From NCBI GenBank assembly GCA_038249115.1, contig JBBRWQ010000057.1:1-21446 (forward strand): 21,446 bases of DNA, given 5' to 3'. The stretch's first letter is position 1, and each line of letters begins with the position of its first letter. Origin of the DNA: UBA4719 sp038249115. Its GTDB lineage: Bacteria > Actinomycetota > Actinomycetes > Actinomycetales > Dermatophilaceae. Of the stretch, positions 15,244 through 21,446 are shown one piece after another. Under the pieces are notes generated by a model. That model was given only the letters and a program-made list of their open reading frames with translations. It had not been told where the DNA came from and ran no database searches. Both the position numbers and the translations under genes were made by a program.

Positions 15244-15268
15244 AGGGAAGTACGAGAATTCGAGCCAC
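15242..15268 (-). CDS. Predicted branched-chain leader peptide of ilvB (8 aa)
   Basis: GTG ORF reading MARILVLP then TAG, with Ile-Leu-Val-Leu in a row. A longer in-frame version from GTG 15286 would read MFHGGDVARILVLP. I prefer the shorter one because a good promoter (TTGACA, 17 nt, CACGGT) places the transcript start at GTG 15268. It is followed by a hairpin starting at its stop codon and by a terminator, as in transcription attenuation by ribosome stalling. Branched-chain leader peptides before ilvB are known in other Actinobacteria. Confidence 0.75.
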   Translation of the reverse strand: MARILVLP

Positions 15269-15274
15269 GTCCCC

Positions 15275-15303
15275 ACCGTGGAACACCGTGGTTGCTGTGT
15301 CAA
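15275..15303 (-). promoter_or_regulatory. Putative promoter of the ilvB leader and operon
   Basis: On the minus strand a perfect TTGACA (15303-15298), 17-nt spacer and CACGGT (15280-15275), 6 nt before GTG 15268. The spacing predicts transcription starting at or next to that GTG. It lies in the ilvD-ilvB gap, so ilvB-ilvN-ilvC can be expressed independently of ilvD. Confidence 0.6.
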
Positions 15304-15369
15304 CATGCGGATGCGCGCGATCTCATCATCCGGACGGATTGTCCGCCAAATGGCCCAAAAGGGTTGGCG

Positions 15370-17088
15370 CTAACCACACACCGCTCCCCCGGCGGCGCTG
15401 CCGACGAGCTTGCGGTACTTGGCCAGGACGCCTCTCGGGTACTTGGGGGCAGGGGGGGAGAAGCCAACGGCGCGCTCGGCCAGCACCTCTGCGGTGACCT
15501 GGACGTCGAGCGTGCCCGCGGCGACGTCGAGGCGAATCCGGTCACCGTCCTGCACAAAGGCGATGGGTCCGCCGTCGACTGCCTCTGGGGCCACGTGCCC
15601 GACGCAGAGGCCGGTCGTGCCTCCGGAGAACCGGCCGTCGGTCAGCAGCAGCACATCCTTGCCGTGGCCGGCGCCCTTGATGGCGCCGGTCACGGCCAGC
15701 ATCTCGCGCATGCCCGGACCGCCCTTGGGCCCCTCATAGCGGATGACCACGACGTCACCAGCCTTCACATCGCCACTCGCGACGGCGTCCATCGCTGCGC
15801 GTTCACCGTCGAAAACCCTTGCGCTGCCCTCGAATACGTCGGTGTCAAAGCCGGCGGACTTGACGACAGCACCCTCGGGGGCCAGCGAACCACGCAGGAT
15901 GGTCAGGCCACCGGTGCGGTGGATCGGCTCAGAGATCGCTCGCAGCACGTGACCATCTGGGTCCGGCGGAGGCACGTCGGAGAGGTTCTCCGCGACGGTA
16001 CGGCCCGTGACCGTCAGGCAGTCGCCGTGCAGCAACCCGGCGTCAAGCAGGGCCTTCATGACAACCGGGATGCCTCCGACCCGGTCGATGTCGGTCATCA
16101 CGAAGCGGCCGAACGGCTTGACGTCGGCCAGGTGAGGGACTGTGGCCCCGATCCGGGCAAAGTCCTCGAGCGACAGCTCGACCTCGGCTTCGTTGGCCAT
16201 CGCCAGAAGGTGCAGGACGGCGTTGGTCGAGCCGCCGAGGGCCATGACGACGGCAATGGCGTTCTCGAACGCCTCCTTGGTCATGATCTGGCGGGCGGTG
16301 ATGCCACGACGCAACAGCCCGACGACGGCCTCGCCGGACTTGCGGGCAAAGCCGTCTCGCCGACGGTCTGTGGCGGGAGGCGCCGCACTGCCGGGCAGCG
16401 ACATCCCCATGGCCTCCGCGACGGAGGCCATGGTGTTGGCGGTGTACATGCCGCCGCAGGCACCCTCGCCCGGACAGATCGCTCGCTCGATGGCGTCGAC
16501 GTCGGCCCGGCTCATCCGACCCGCTGCGCAGGCCCCGACCGCCTCGAAGGCGTCGATGATCGTGACCGTTCGTTCTGACCCGTCGCTCATCCGGGCGATG
16601 CCCGGAAGGATCGAGCCGGCATACAGGAAGACACTCGCAAGGTCGAGACGGGCAGCGGCCATCAGCATGCCCGGCAACGACTTGTCGCAGCCGGCCAGCA
16701 GGACGGAGCCGTCAAGCCGCTCGGCCTGCATGACAGTCTCGACGGAGTCGGCGATGATCTCGCGGCTGACGAGCGAGAAGTGCATGCCCTCGTGGCCCAT
16801 CGAGATGCCGTCGCTGACGCTGATGGTGCCGAACTCCAGCGGGTAGCCGCCGGCTGCGTGCACTCCGTCCTTGACCGCTTTGGCGAGCCGGTCGAGGGAC
16901 AGGTTGCAGGGTGTGATCTCGTTCCAGGAGCTGGCTACTCCGATCTGCGGCTTGACCCAGTCGTCATCACCCATCCCCACGGCGCGGAGCATGCCCCGCG
17001 CGGCCGCCTTCTCGAGGCCGTCGGTGACGTCGCGGCTGCGCGGCTTGATGTCGGGCTGGTTGGACGATGGGGTCGGGCGCTCAGTCAT
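15370..17088 (-). CDS. ilvD: Dihydroxy-acid dehydratase
   Basis: Iron-sulfur dehydratase that converts dihydroxy acids to 2-keto acids in valine and isoleucine synthesis. 572 residues, normal. Cluster cysteines fit C61 (EITPCNLSLD), C134 (LAGCDKSLPGM) and C211 (GACGGMYTANTM), the three-Cys set of [2Fe-2S] members. Other blocks are SVSDGISMGHEGMHFSLVSREIIADS in short pieces near 90-115, and GRFSGGTTGLCVGHVAPEA near the C-terminus. Sugar-acid dehydratases (Edd family) are homologous, but the context supports IlvD. The ATG at 17088 has no Shine-Dalgarno. TAGAAT lies 6 nt upstream, pointing to a leaderless mRNA. Two GAACC palindromes lie 61-90 bp upstream. The histidine phosphatase ends 88 bp upstream. 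Confidence 0.96.
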   Translation of the reverse strand: MTERPTPSSNQPDIKPRSRDVTDGLEKAAARGMLRAVGMGDDDWVKPQIGVASSWNEITPCNLSLDRLAKAVKDGVHAAGGYPLEFGTISVSDGISMGHEGMHFSLVSREIIADSVETVMQAERLDGSVLLAGCDKSLPGMLMAAARLDLASVFLYAGSILPGIARMSDGSERTVTIIDAFEAVGACAAGRMSRADVDAIERAICPGEGACGGMYTANTMASVAEAMGMSLPGSAAPPATDRRRDGFARKSGEAVVGLLRRGITARQIMTKEAFENAIAVVMALGGSTNAVLHLLAMANEAEVELSLEDFARIGATVPHLADVKPFGRFVMTDIDRVGGIPVVMKALLDAGLLHGDCLTVTGRTVAENLSDVPPPDPDGHVLRAISEPIHRTGGLTILRGSLAPEGAVVKSAGFDTDVFEGSARVFDGERAAMDAVASGDVKAGDVVVIRYEGPKGGPGMREMLAVTGAIKGAGHGKDVLLLTDGRFSGGTTGLCVGHVAPEAVDGGPIAFVQDGDRIRLDVAAGTLDVQVTAEVLAERAVGFSPPAPKYPRGVLAKYRKLVGSAAGGAVCG

Positions 17089-17094
17089 GGCCGG

Positions 17095-17100
17095 ATTCTA
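17095..17100 (-). promoter_or_regulatory. Putative -10 box for ilvD (leaderless)
   Basis: TAGAAT on the minus strand followed by ccggcc and then the ilvD ATG. The 6-nt spacing and lack of any Shine-Dalgarno fit transcription starting at the ATG. No clear -35. Confidence 0.45.
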
Positions 17101-17148
17101 TGACCCCGTCCATCGGCTGGACCCGCAGTCTCGCCCAGCGGGATCACG

Positions 17149-17178
17149 GAACCAGGTTCAGGCTCGCGGAACCGGTTC
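17149..17178. promoter_or_regulatory. Twin GAACC palindromes upstream of ilvD
   Basis: GAACCAGGTTC (17149-17159) and GAACCGGTTC (17169-17178) are two inverted repeats with centres about 20 bp apart, so on the same face of the helix. They sit within a loose 19-20 bp tandem repeat (17143-17191, with ctcgcggaac twice), 61-90 bp upstream of ilvD. The second overlaps the stop codon of the phosphatase gene. Candidate binding site for a dimeric regulator; identity unknown. Confidence 0.5.
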
Positions 17179-17713
17179 AACCTCGCGGAACGACGAACTC
17201 CAGCAGGTGCGCCGCGTCGGGTTCCAGCTCAGCCCAGCCGCCCTCGAAACCCAGAACCGCGAGGCCGGAGGTGGGAAAGCCCTGGTTCAGACGTTCAGCG
17301 GCGTCCGTCGACCCAGCACCCTCCTGCACGAGCACCGTTGCCAGGACTGGGATCCCGGGGGCATGCCCGATCACCAGAACGGTGTGGACCGTGTCGGGAA
17401 CCTCGCGAAGTACCTCGATGAGCCCGGCCGCGCTTCCGTCGTAGATGCGCTCGTCAAACCGGGTCTCCCTGACGGAGGCTCCCCCGGCGCAGACCTCGTC
17501 GAGGGTCTGGCGGGTGCGCTCGGAGGTCGAGCACAGGACCATGTCGAGGTGGGCGCCTGGCTGCAGCTCGCGGCTGATCCACTCACCGACGGCATGGGCG
17601 TCTTTGCGGCCACGCGGAGCCAGCTCGCGATCGTGGTCGGGCTTGCCCACTACCTTCTCGGCCTTGGCGTGCCGGGCCAGGATCAGCGTTCGCTTGCTCA
17701 TGGGCATCGTCAT
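17177..17713 (-). CDS. SixA-like histidine phosphatase family protein
   Basis: Phosphohistidine-type phosphatase of the phosphoglycerate-mutase superfamily. SixA of E. coli dephosphorylates phosphohistidine proteins, but the target here is unknown. 178 residues. LILARHAKAE carries the catalytic R14-H15, followed by DHDRELAPRGRKDAHAVGEW as in SixA. STSERTRQT supplies the second Arg, DERIYDG the acidic residue (E88), and VIGHAPG the second His (H117). The Shine-Dalgarno GGAGG lies 11 nt before the ATG at 17713. ATGs at residues 3 and 5 or so (MTMPMSK) are close alternatives. It is 36 bp after the MoaD-like gene on the same strand, so probably in one transcript with it. Confidence 0.9.
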   Translation of the reverse strand: MTMPMSKRTLILARHAKAEKVVGKPDHDRELAPRGRKDAHAVGEWISRELQPGAHLDMVLCSTSERTRQTLDEVCAGGASVRETRFDERIYDGSAAGLIEVLREVPDTVHTVLVIGHAPGIPVLATVLVQEGAGSTDAAERLNQGFPTSGLAVLGFEGGWAELEPDAAHLLEFVVPRG

Positions 17714-17749
17714 GGCTCGAGCATCCTCCAGATCCCCGGATCGGGCGAG

Positions 17750-18043
17750 TCAGCCGCCGGCGACGGACGGGAGGATGTGGACCACTGCGTTGGGGCCTAC
17801 CAGGAGCTCGAGACCGCCAAGCCGGCGTACGTCCTGGCCGTCGACGAACACGTTGACGTGCCGGCGCAACGCGCCGGTCTCATCCCTGATCCGGGCGCCG
17901 AGCTGCGGGCGCGTGACAACGGCGGCATCGAGGACCACCCGCAACGGCGCTGCGTCCCCACCGACGGGCACAACGAGCTCGCCCAGACCGTCGGCCAGCT
18001 CACGCAGCACCCCCGGCAGGATGATCCGCACGCCTTCGCTCAC
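17750..18043 (-). CDS. MoaD/ThiS-like ubiquitin-fold protein
   Basis: Small beta-grasp protein of 97 residues ending in Gly-Gly (LPSVAGG), the C-terminus that in MoaD and ThiS is activated and converted to a thiocarboxylate. The block RHVNVFVDGQDVRRLGGLELLVGPNAVVHILPSVAGG (by pieces: VNVFVDG 63-69, VVHILP 87-92) is typical. I start it at GTG 18043, which overlaps the TGA of the propeller gene by 3 bases (GTGA), implying translational coupling. A longer frame to 18067 would add 8 residues inside the upstream gene. No ThiF/MoeB-type activating enzyme, MoaE or thiamine gene is nearby, so the usual cofactor role is not supported by context. Sulfur carrier or protein modifier are both open. Confidence 0.85.
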   Translation of the reverse strand: MSEGVRIILPGVLRELADGLGELVVPVGGDAAPLRVVLDAAVVTRPQLGARIRDETGALRRHVNVFVDGQDVRRLGGLELLVGPNAVVHILPSVAGG

Positions 18044-19122
18044 GTGAGCACGGCCGCCCGCACACACAGGACGTCGGGCAGCTGTTCGGCGATACGAGCG
18101 AAGCTCTCGCCCTCGTCGGCCGACGCGTAGACCTCGCCGTTGCGGGTCCCGAAGTAGATCCCCGCCTGCTCATGCGTGTCCGCAGCGGCTGCGTCCCGAA
18201 GCACGCACGTGTATGACGGAGCAGGGAGCCCTTCGGAATAGGTCACCCAGGACGCGCCGGCGTCCGTCGAACGCTGGACCTGGAGCTGGCCGCCGGGCGG
18301 GATCCTTTCGTCGTCCGACGCGACCGGAATCAGCCACAACGTGTCGGCCCTGGTCGGATGCGTCAGGACCGTGAAGCCGAAATCGGTGGGCAACCCGTCC
18401 TCGATCGAGGTCCACGTCGCTCCATTGTCATCGGAGCGGTAGACGCCATGGTGGTTCTGCGCATAGAGGCGAGCAGGGTTGCCACTGTCACGGGCCACCT
18501 TGTGCACGCACTGGCCGAACGCCGGCCATGGGTCGGGCTGGTAGGGCGCCTTGATGCCGTTGTTGTTGGCCGTCCACGACGTGCCGCCGTCAGCCGTCCG
18601 GTAGACGCCACCAGTACTCATCGCCACGAGCATGGATGCCGCGTCGGCGGGGTCGGGCAAGATGGTGTGGATCGCGGCCCCGCCGAACCCTGCGCCCCAT
18701 TCGGGCCGGTGCGGGTGGTCCCACAGGCCTCGGACCAGCGAGAACGTCTCACCTCGGTCGCCGCTGCGCCACAGCGCCTGGGGTTCGGTGCTGGCCCACA
18801 CAACGTCGGGGTCATGAACGTCCGGCGTGATCTGCCAGACCCGCTCTACCGCTGCACCAGTGTCCTCAGGAAAGATGACCGCGCCCTCAGGAGCCTCATC
18901 CCAGGTCTTGCCGAGGTCGTCGCTGTGCTGGATCGCCGGGCCCCAGTGCTCCGATCTGAAGCCGACGAGCAGCCGTGGCTGCGGGCCGCGGGTGTCGATG
19001 CCGATGCTGGGGACCTCGCGCATCAGGAAGTGCGGGCCGTCCAGCGACCAGGTGCGGCGATCGTTGCTTCGGGCCAGCCAGAGTCCCTTGCGGGTGCCGA
19101 TGGCCACCAGTGTCTGAGTCAT
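18040..19122 (-). CDS. BNR/Asp-box beta-propeller protein (sialidase-like fold, function unknown)
   Basis: 360 residues with at least six Asp-boxes (S-x-D-x-G-x-T-W type): SDDLGKTW 67-74, SGDRGETF 120-127, TADGGTSW 176-183, SDDNGATW 230-237, STDAGASW 285-292 and SADEGESF 334-341. This predicts a beta-propeller like sialidases, sortilins and photosystem assembly factors. It has no signal peptide or membrane helix, so it should be cytoplasmic, and I see no set of sialidase arginines. The segment HPHRPEWGAGFGGAAIHTI (137-153) looks family-specific. It overlaps the downstream MoaD-like gene (ACGTGAGC), so the two are probably made together. Such proteins are often named exo-alpha-sialidase, which I consider unproven. 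No strong Shine-Dalgarno; the dehydrogenase ends 59 bp upstream. Confidence 0.85.
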   Translation of the reverse strand: MTQTLVAIGTRKGLWLARSNDRRTWSLDGPHFLMREVPSIGIDTRGPQPRLLVGFRSEHWGPAIQHSDDLGKTWDEAPEGAVIFPEDTGAAVERVWQITPDVHDPDVVWASTEPQALWRSGDRGETFSLVRGLWDHPHRPEWGAGFGGAAIHTILPDPADAASMLVAMSTGGVYRTADGGTSWTANNNGIKAPYQPDPWPAFGQCVHKVARDSGNPARLYAQNHHGVYRSDDNGATWTSIEDGLPTDFGFTVLTHPTRADTLWLIPVASDDERIPPGGQLQVQRSTDAGASWVTYSEGLPAPSYTCVLRDAAAADTHEQAGIYFGTRNGEVYASADEGESFARIAEQLPDVLCVRAAVLT

Positions 19123-19181
19123 GGCTCAGTGTGTCGCCACCCTCCGACACGTGGCAACGGCTATCCGACATACCGCGCTCG

Positions 19182-20105
19182 TTATCCGACGTGCACCACG
19201 TTTCGCACCGGACGCTCCTGCGCGAAAGCCGCGAACTGCTCCCTCAGCAGGGCCACAGCCCGGGGCTCAAAGGCGCTGGTGACCCCACCCACGTGCGGGC
19301 TGATGAGAACCCCGGGCACCTGCCACAACGGGTGGTCAGCCGGCAGTGGCTCAGGGTCGGTGACATCCAGAGCCGCCAGAATCCGACCGGACGACGTCGC
19401 CTCGAGCAGTGCCTGGGTGTCCACGACCTTGCCCCTGGAGACGTTGACCAGCAGCGCGCCGTCGGGCATCGAGGCCAGGAAGTCCCGACCGACCAGACCT
19501 GTTGTCGCGTCCGAGAGCGGCACGATCACGATGACCACGTCGTGCTCGGGCAGCAGTGACGGGAGCTCATCCACCCCGTGCACGCAGTCCACGAGCCCGT
19601 CACCTGCCCGCGCGCGTGAGGCGACCGCGGTGAGGGACGCCTCGAACCCGCTGAGCCTGCGTGCGATCGCGGTTCCGATGCCGCCATACCCCAGGATGAG
19701 CACCCTCCTGTCCGCCATGGAGGGCCTGGACTTGGCCGGCAACCATTGCGACCGCCCCTGTGCAGCAACGAAGTCGGGTATGCCGCGTAGCGCGCTCAGA
19801 GCGAGAGTGACGGCGAGCTCCGCGGTCGAGGCGTCGTGAACACCGGAGGCGTTGGCCAGCTGCACCCCTGCCGGTATCGCTGAGACCACGTTGTCGTAGC
19901 CAGCGCTCAACAGCTGAACCACGCGAAGACGGGGCAACAGGCCAAGCCGCTCCCACGCGCAGGACGTCATGTAGGGCGGCACCACGAAGGAGATCTCGTC
20001 GCGGCGCGACGGCTCCTGCGCCAGGTCCCAGGGGAGCATCTCGATACCCTCCACCGGCCCGACGAGGTCAATCCAATTCTGGTCTGGCAACGAGATAACC
20101 GGCAT
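19182..20105 (-). CDS. D-isomer-specific 2-hydroxyacid dehydrogenase
   Basis: NAD(P)-dependent oxidoreductase reducing 2-keto acids such as glyoxylate, hydroxypyruvate or phenylpyruvate. 307 residues. Rossmann motif LGYGGIGTA (G139, G141-G144 region). Catalytic R224 (NVSRGKVVD), E252 (DVTDPEPLPADHPLW) and H271 (ISPHVGG). After the second strand the sequence is AVASRARA, without the acidic residue that selects NADH, so NADPH use is likely. Substrate is unknown. TACGGT lies 6 nt before the ATG with no Shine-Dalgarno (leaderless). It is divergent from the lipoprotein gene with only 29 bp between starts, and upstream of the propeller gene on its own strand. Confidence 0.92.
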   Translation of the reverse strand: MPVISLPDQNWIDLVGPVEGIEMLPWDLAQEPSRRDEISFVVPPYMTSCAWERLGLLPRLRVVQLLSAGYDNVVSAIPAGVQLANASGVHDASTAELAVTLALSALRGIPDFVAAQGRSQWLPAKSRPSMADRRVLILGYGGIGTAIARRLSGFEASLTAVASRARAGDGLVDCVHGVDELPSLLPEHDVVIVIVPLSDATTGLVGRDFLASMPDGALLVNVSRGKVVDTQALLEATSSGRILAALDVTDPEPLPADHPLWQVPGVLISPHVGGVTSAFEPRAVALLREQFAAFAQERPVRNVVHVG

Positions 20106-20111
20106 GACTGG

Positions 20112-20129
20112 ACCGTAACGGGTCAGAAT
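20112..20129. promoter_or_regulatory. Back-to-back -10 boxes in a 29-bp divergent gap
   Basis: Minus-strand TACGGT (20117-20112) lies 6 nt before the dehydrogenase ATG. Plus-strand CAGAAT (20124-20129) lies 5 nt before the lipoprotein ATG. The boxes are 6 bp apart, so each -35 region would fall near or inside the opposite coding sequence and the promoters could exclude each other. Confidence 0.4.
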
Positions 20130-20134
20130 GTTGG

Positions 20135-21283
20135 ATGAGGAATCGGGGCTGGTCCGTGCTGCTGTTCGCTGTCGCCCTTGCCGGCTGCACGAGCGGCGCA
20201 GACCCGGTCACGTTCCCGACCGCTTCAGCGCCCCGAAGCAACTCGACTCACGCTGCAACGGCCACCACCAGCCCCTCACCTTCAACGACTCCGCCCGTAA
20301 CCACCGCACCCGTAACGGAGACCATCGCGACCGGGCTGCCCCTGCCATGGGGTCTGGCATTCCTGCCTGATGGCACAGCCCTCGTGACCTTGCGGGACCA
20401 GGGCGAGGTGCTGCACATGGTGCCCGGCGCCAAGCCGGTGTCGGTCGGACGCGTTCCAGGCGTAGTTGCCGAAGGAGAGGGCGGACTGCTCGGTATCGCC
20501 GTCTCCCCCGCCTTCACCTCGGACCGAGCCGTCTTCGTCTACCTCACCGCTCGCGACGACAACCGGGTGATGCGGATGACGTTCGACGGCACCGCGTTGA
20601 CGGCAGACAAGGTCATCGTCGAAGGCATCACCAAGGCCGCCAACCACGATGGTGGCCGGCTCGCGTTCGGTCCGGACGGCTACCTCTACATCAGCACCGG
20701 TGATGCAGGGAAGCGTGATCCCGCCCAGGACAAGGGGTCACTGAGCGGCAAGATCCTGCGGGTGACCATCGACGGTGCCCCACCGCCCGGCAACCCGTTC
20801 ACGGGGTCGCCGATCTGGAGCATGGGCCATCGCAACGTCCAGGGCATGGCCTGGGACCAGGCCGGCAGGATGTACGCCAGCGAGTTCGGGCAGAACACGT
20901 GGGACGAGCTGAACCGCATCGAGCCGGGGCGCAACTATGGCTGGCCGGTCGCCGAGGGGGTCGCCCATCGATCCGGTTTTGTCGACCCGATCCGCCAGTG
21001 GCCGACCGCCGACGCGTCACCCAGCGGCATTGCCGTGGGCACCGACGGCGCCATCTACATGGCGGCCCTGCGCGGCGAGTCGCTTTGGCGAATCCCGTTG
21101 GACGCCAATGGAAATGCTGGAACGCCGCAGCGCCTTCTTCAAGAGAAGTACGGGCGGCTGCGCACCGTCGCTACCGCGCCGGACGGACGGCTCTGGCTGT
21201 TCACCAGCAACACCTTCCGGGGCACCCTCCACCCCGGCGACGACCGGATCCTCGCGCTCCGCCTCCCGGTTCAGCAGGACTGA
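20135..21283 (+). CDS. Lipoprotein, soluble PQQ-dependent sugar dehydrogenase family (GSDH-like propeller)
   Basis: 382 residues. Signal peptide with lipobox LAGC (C18) after MRNRGWSVLLFAVA, so the mature protein should be lipid-anchored outside the membrane. A Ser/Thr/Pro linker (about 22-64) precedes a six-bladed propeller. Family blocks include LPLPWGLAFLPDG, EGEGGLLGIAVSP, NHDGGRLAFGPDGYLYISTGDAG, SGKILRVTIDG, GHRNVQGMAWD and YASEFGQNTWDELNRIEPGRNYGWP. These fit the soluble glucose/aldose dehydrogenase family, of which mycobacterial LppZ is a member. PQQ use and the sugar substrate are not shown by sequence alone. The start at 20135 is set by the lipoprotein signal, and no strong Shine-Dalgarno is present. 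It ends 129 bp before the next possible gene. Confidence 0.9.
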   Translation: MRNRGWSVLLFAVALAGCTSGADPVTFPTASAPRSNSTHAATATTSPSPSTTPPVTTAPVTETIATGLPLPWGLAFLPDGTALVTLRDQGEVLHMVPGAKPVSVGRVPGVVAEGEGGLLGIAVSPAFTSDRAVFVYLTARDDNRVMRMTFDGTALTADKVIVEGITKAANHDGGRLAFGPDGYLYISTGDAGKRDPAQDKGSLSGKILRVTIDGAPPPGNPFTGSPIWSMGHRNVQGMAWDQAGRMYASEFGQNTWDELNRIEPGRNYGWPVAEGVAHRSGFVDPIRQWPTADASPSGIAVGTDGAIYMAALRGESLWRIPLDANGNAGTPQRLLQEKYGRLRTVATAPDGRLWLFTSNTFRGTLHPGDDRILALRLPVQQD

Positions 21284-21412
21284 GCATCCGACGTAGCCTG
21301 CCGAACAAGGAGGGTTGGGGGGTGCCCCGTTGCCCCTTCATGCGCGGTTGCGAGCCGGGGCGAGAGCCACCCCGCAGCCCGACGGATACAGACTGAACCA
21401 GACGGGTAAGGC

Positions 21413-21446
21413 CTACGAGACGTCGAGCTTGGTGAGGATCAGCTCG
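21413..21446 (-). CDS. Possible C-terminal end of a minus-strand gene cut by the window edge
   Basis: Reading the minus strand from the right edge gives ELILTKLDVS followed by TAG. Ten codons with good third-position GC are compatible with a gene end, but this is too short to identify or to exclude chance. Confidence 0.25.
   Translation of the reverse strand, partial: ELILTKLDVS

Noticed and set aside
13262..16578. Long plus-strand frames (572 and 551 codons) opposite ilvB and ilvD
   Set aside because: Shadows of ilvB and ilvD; Arg/Asp/Gly-rich translations without motifs or start signals.
18040..19122. Calling the propeller gene a sialidase
   Set aside because: Asp-boxes only show the fold; I see no arginine triad or secretion signal expected of an acting sialidase.
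16871..19839. Plus-strand frames (419 and 493 codons) opposite the phosphatase, propeller and dehydrogenase genes
   Set aside because: They cross several real genes on the other strand and contain no domain.
21300..21345. GC-rich run after the sugar dehydrogenase gene as a terminator
   Set aside because: Several G-run/C-run pairings are possible but none gives a clean stem followed by a T tract.

Overview
The window is high-GC bacterial DNA with an actinobacterial character. GTG starts are common, several genes have a TANNNT box about 5-9 nt before the start codon and no Shine-Dalgarno (leaderless style), there is no GlnRS next to the gltX/tRNA-Gln/tRNA-Glu group, and the gene order gltX-FAH and ilvB-ilvN-ilvC-serA-leuB is typical of Actinomycetota. 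A member of the Micrococcales (for example Intrasporangiaceae) is my best guess. This is inference from gene content, not a database result.

Layout. (1) Left edge, 1-930: the C-terminal catalytic half of a tyrosine integrase whose 3' end faces tRNA-Glu(CTC). tRNA-Gln(CTG) follows, so an integrated element probably ends here. (2) 1025-4016, minus strand: FAH-family hydrolase, gltX, and a GNAT acetyltransferase broken by one in-frame amber codon, leading into the two tRNAs that GltX charges. (3) 4113-4988, plus strand: a conserved protein of unknown function with a striking set of Cys/His pairs. (4) 5078-17088, minus strand: a near-complete branched-chain amino acid block in transcription order ilvD, ilvB, ilvN, ilvC, serA, leuB, ilvE, cimA. 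(5) 17177-20105, minus strand: D-2-hydroxyacid dehydrogenase, a cytoplasmic Asp-box propeller protein translationally coupled to a MoaD/ThiS-like protein, and a SixA-like histidine phosphatase. (6) 20135-21283, plus strand: a lipoprotein of the soluble sugar dehydrogenase family, divergent from the dehydrogenase across only 29 bp. The last 34 bases may hold the end of another minus-strand gene.

How it works together. CimA makes citramalate from pyruvate and acetyl-CoA, giving a threonine-independent route to 2-oxobutyrate in which LeuB can act on the methylmalate intermediate. IlvBN, IlvC and IlvD then build the Ile and Val skeletons and IlvE transaminates them. LeuB also serves leucine synthesis, and SerA supplies serine. 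LeuA and LeuCD are not in the window.

The most interesting signals are regulatory. Two matching attenuator-like leaders, each with a GTG-started mini-ORF ending in branched-chain codons, a GC hairpin beginning at its stop codon and a U-tract terminator, sit before ilvB and before cimA. Others are twin GAACC palindromes before ilvD, an 18-bp stem-loop before leuB and a duplicated 63-bp element between ilvB and ilvN. The propeller/MoaD-like pair is the best candidate for an undescribed protein system, but its function cannot be read from the sequence alone.
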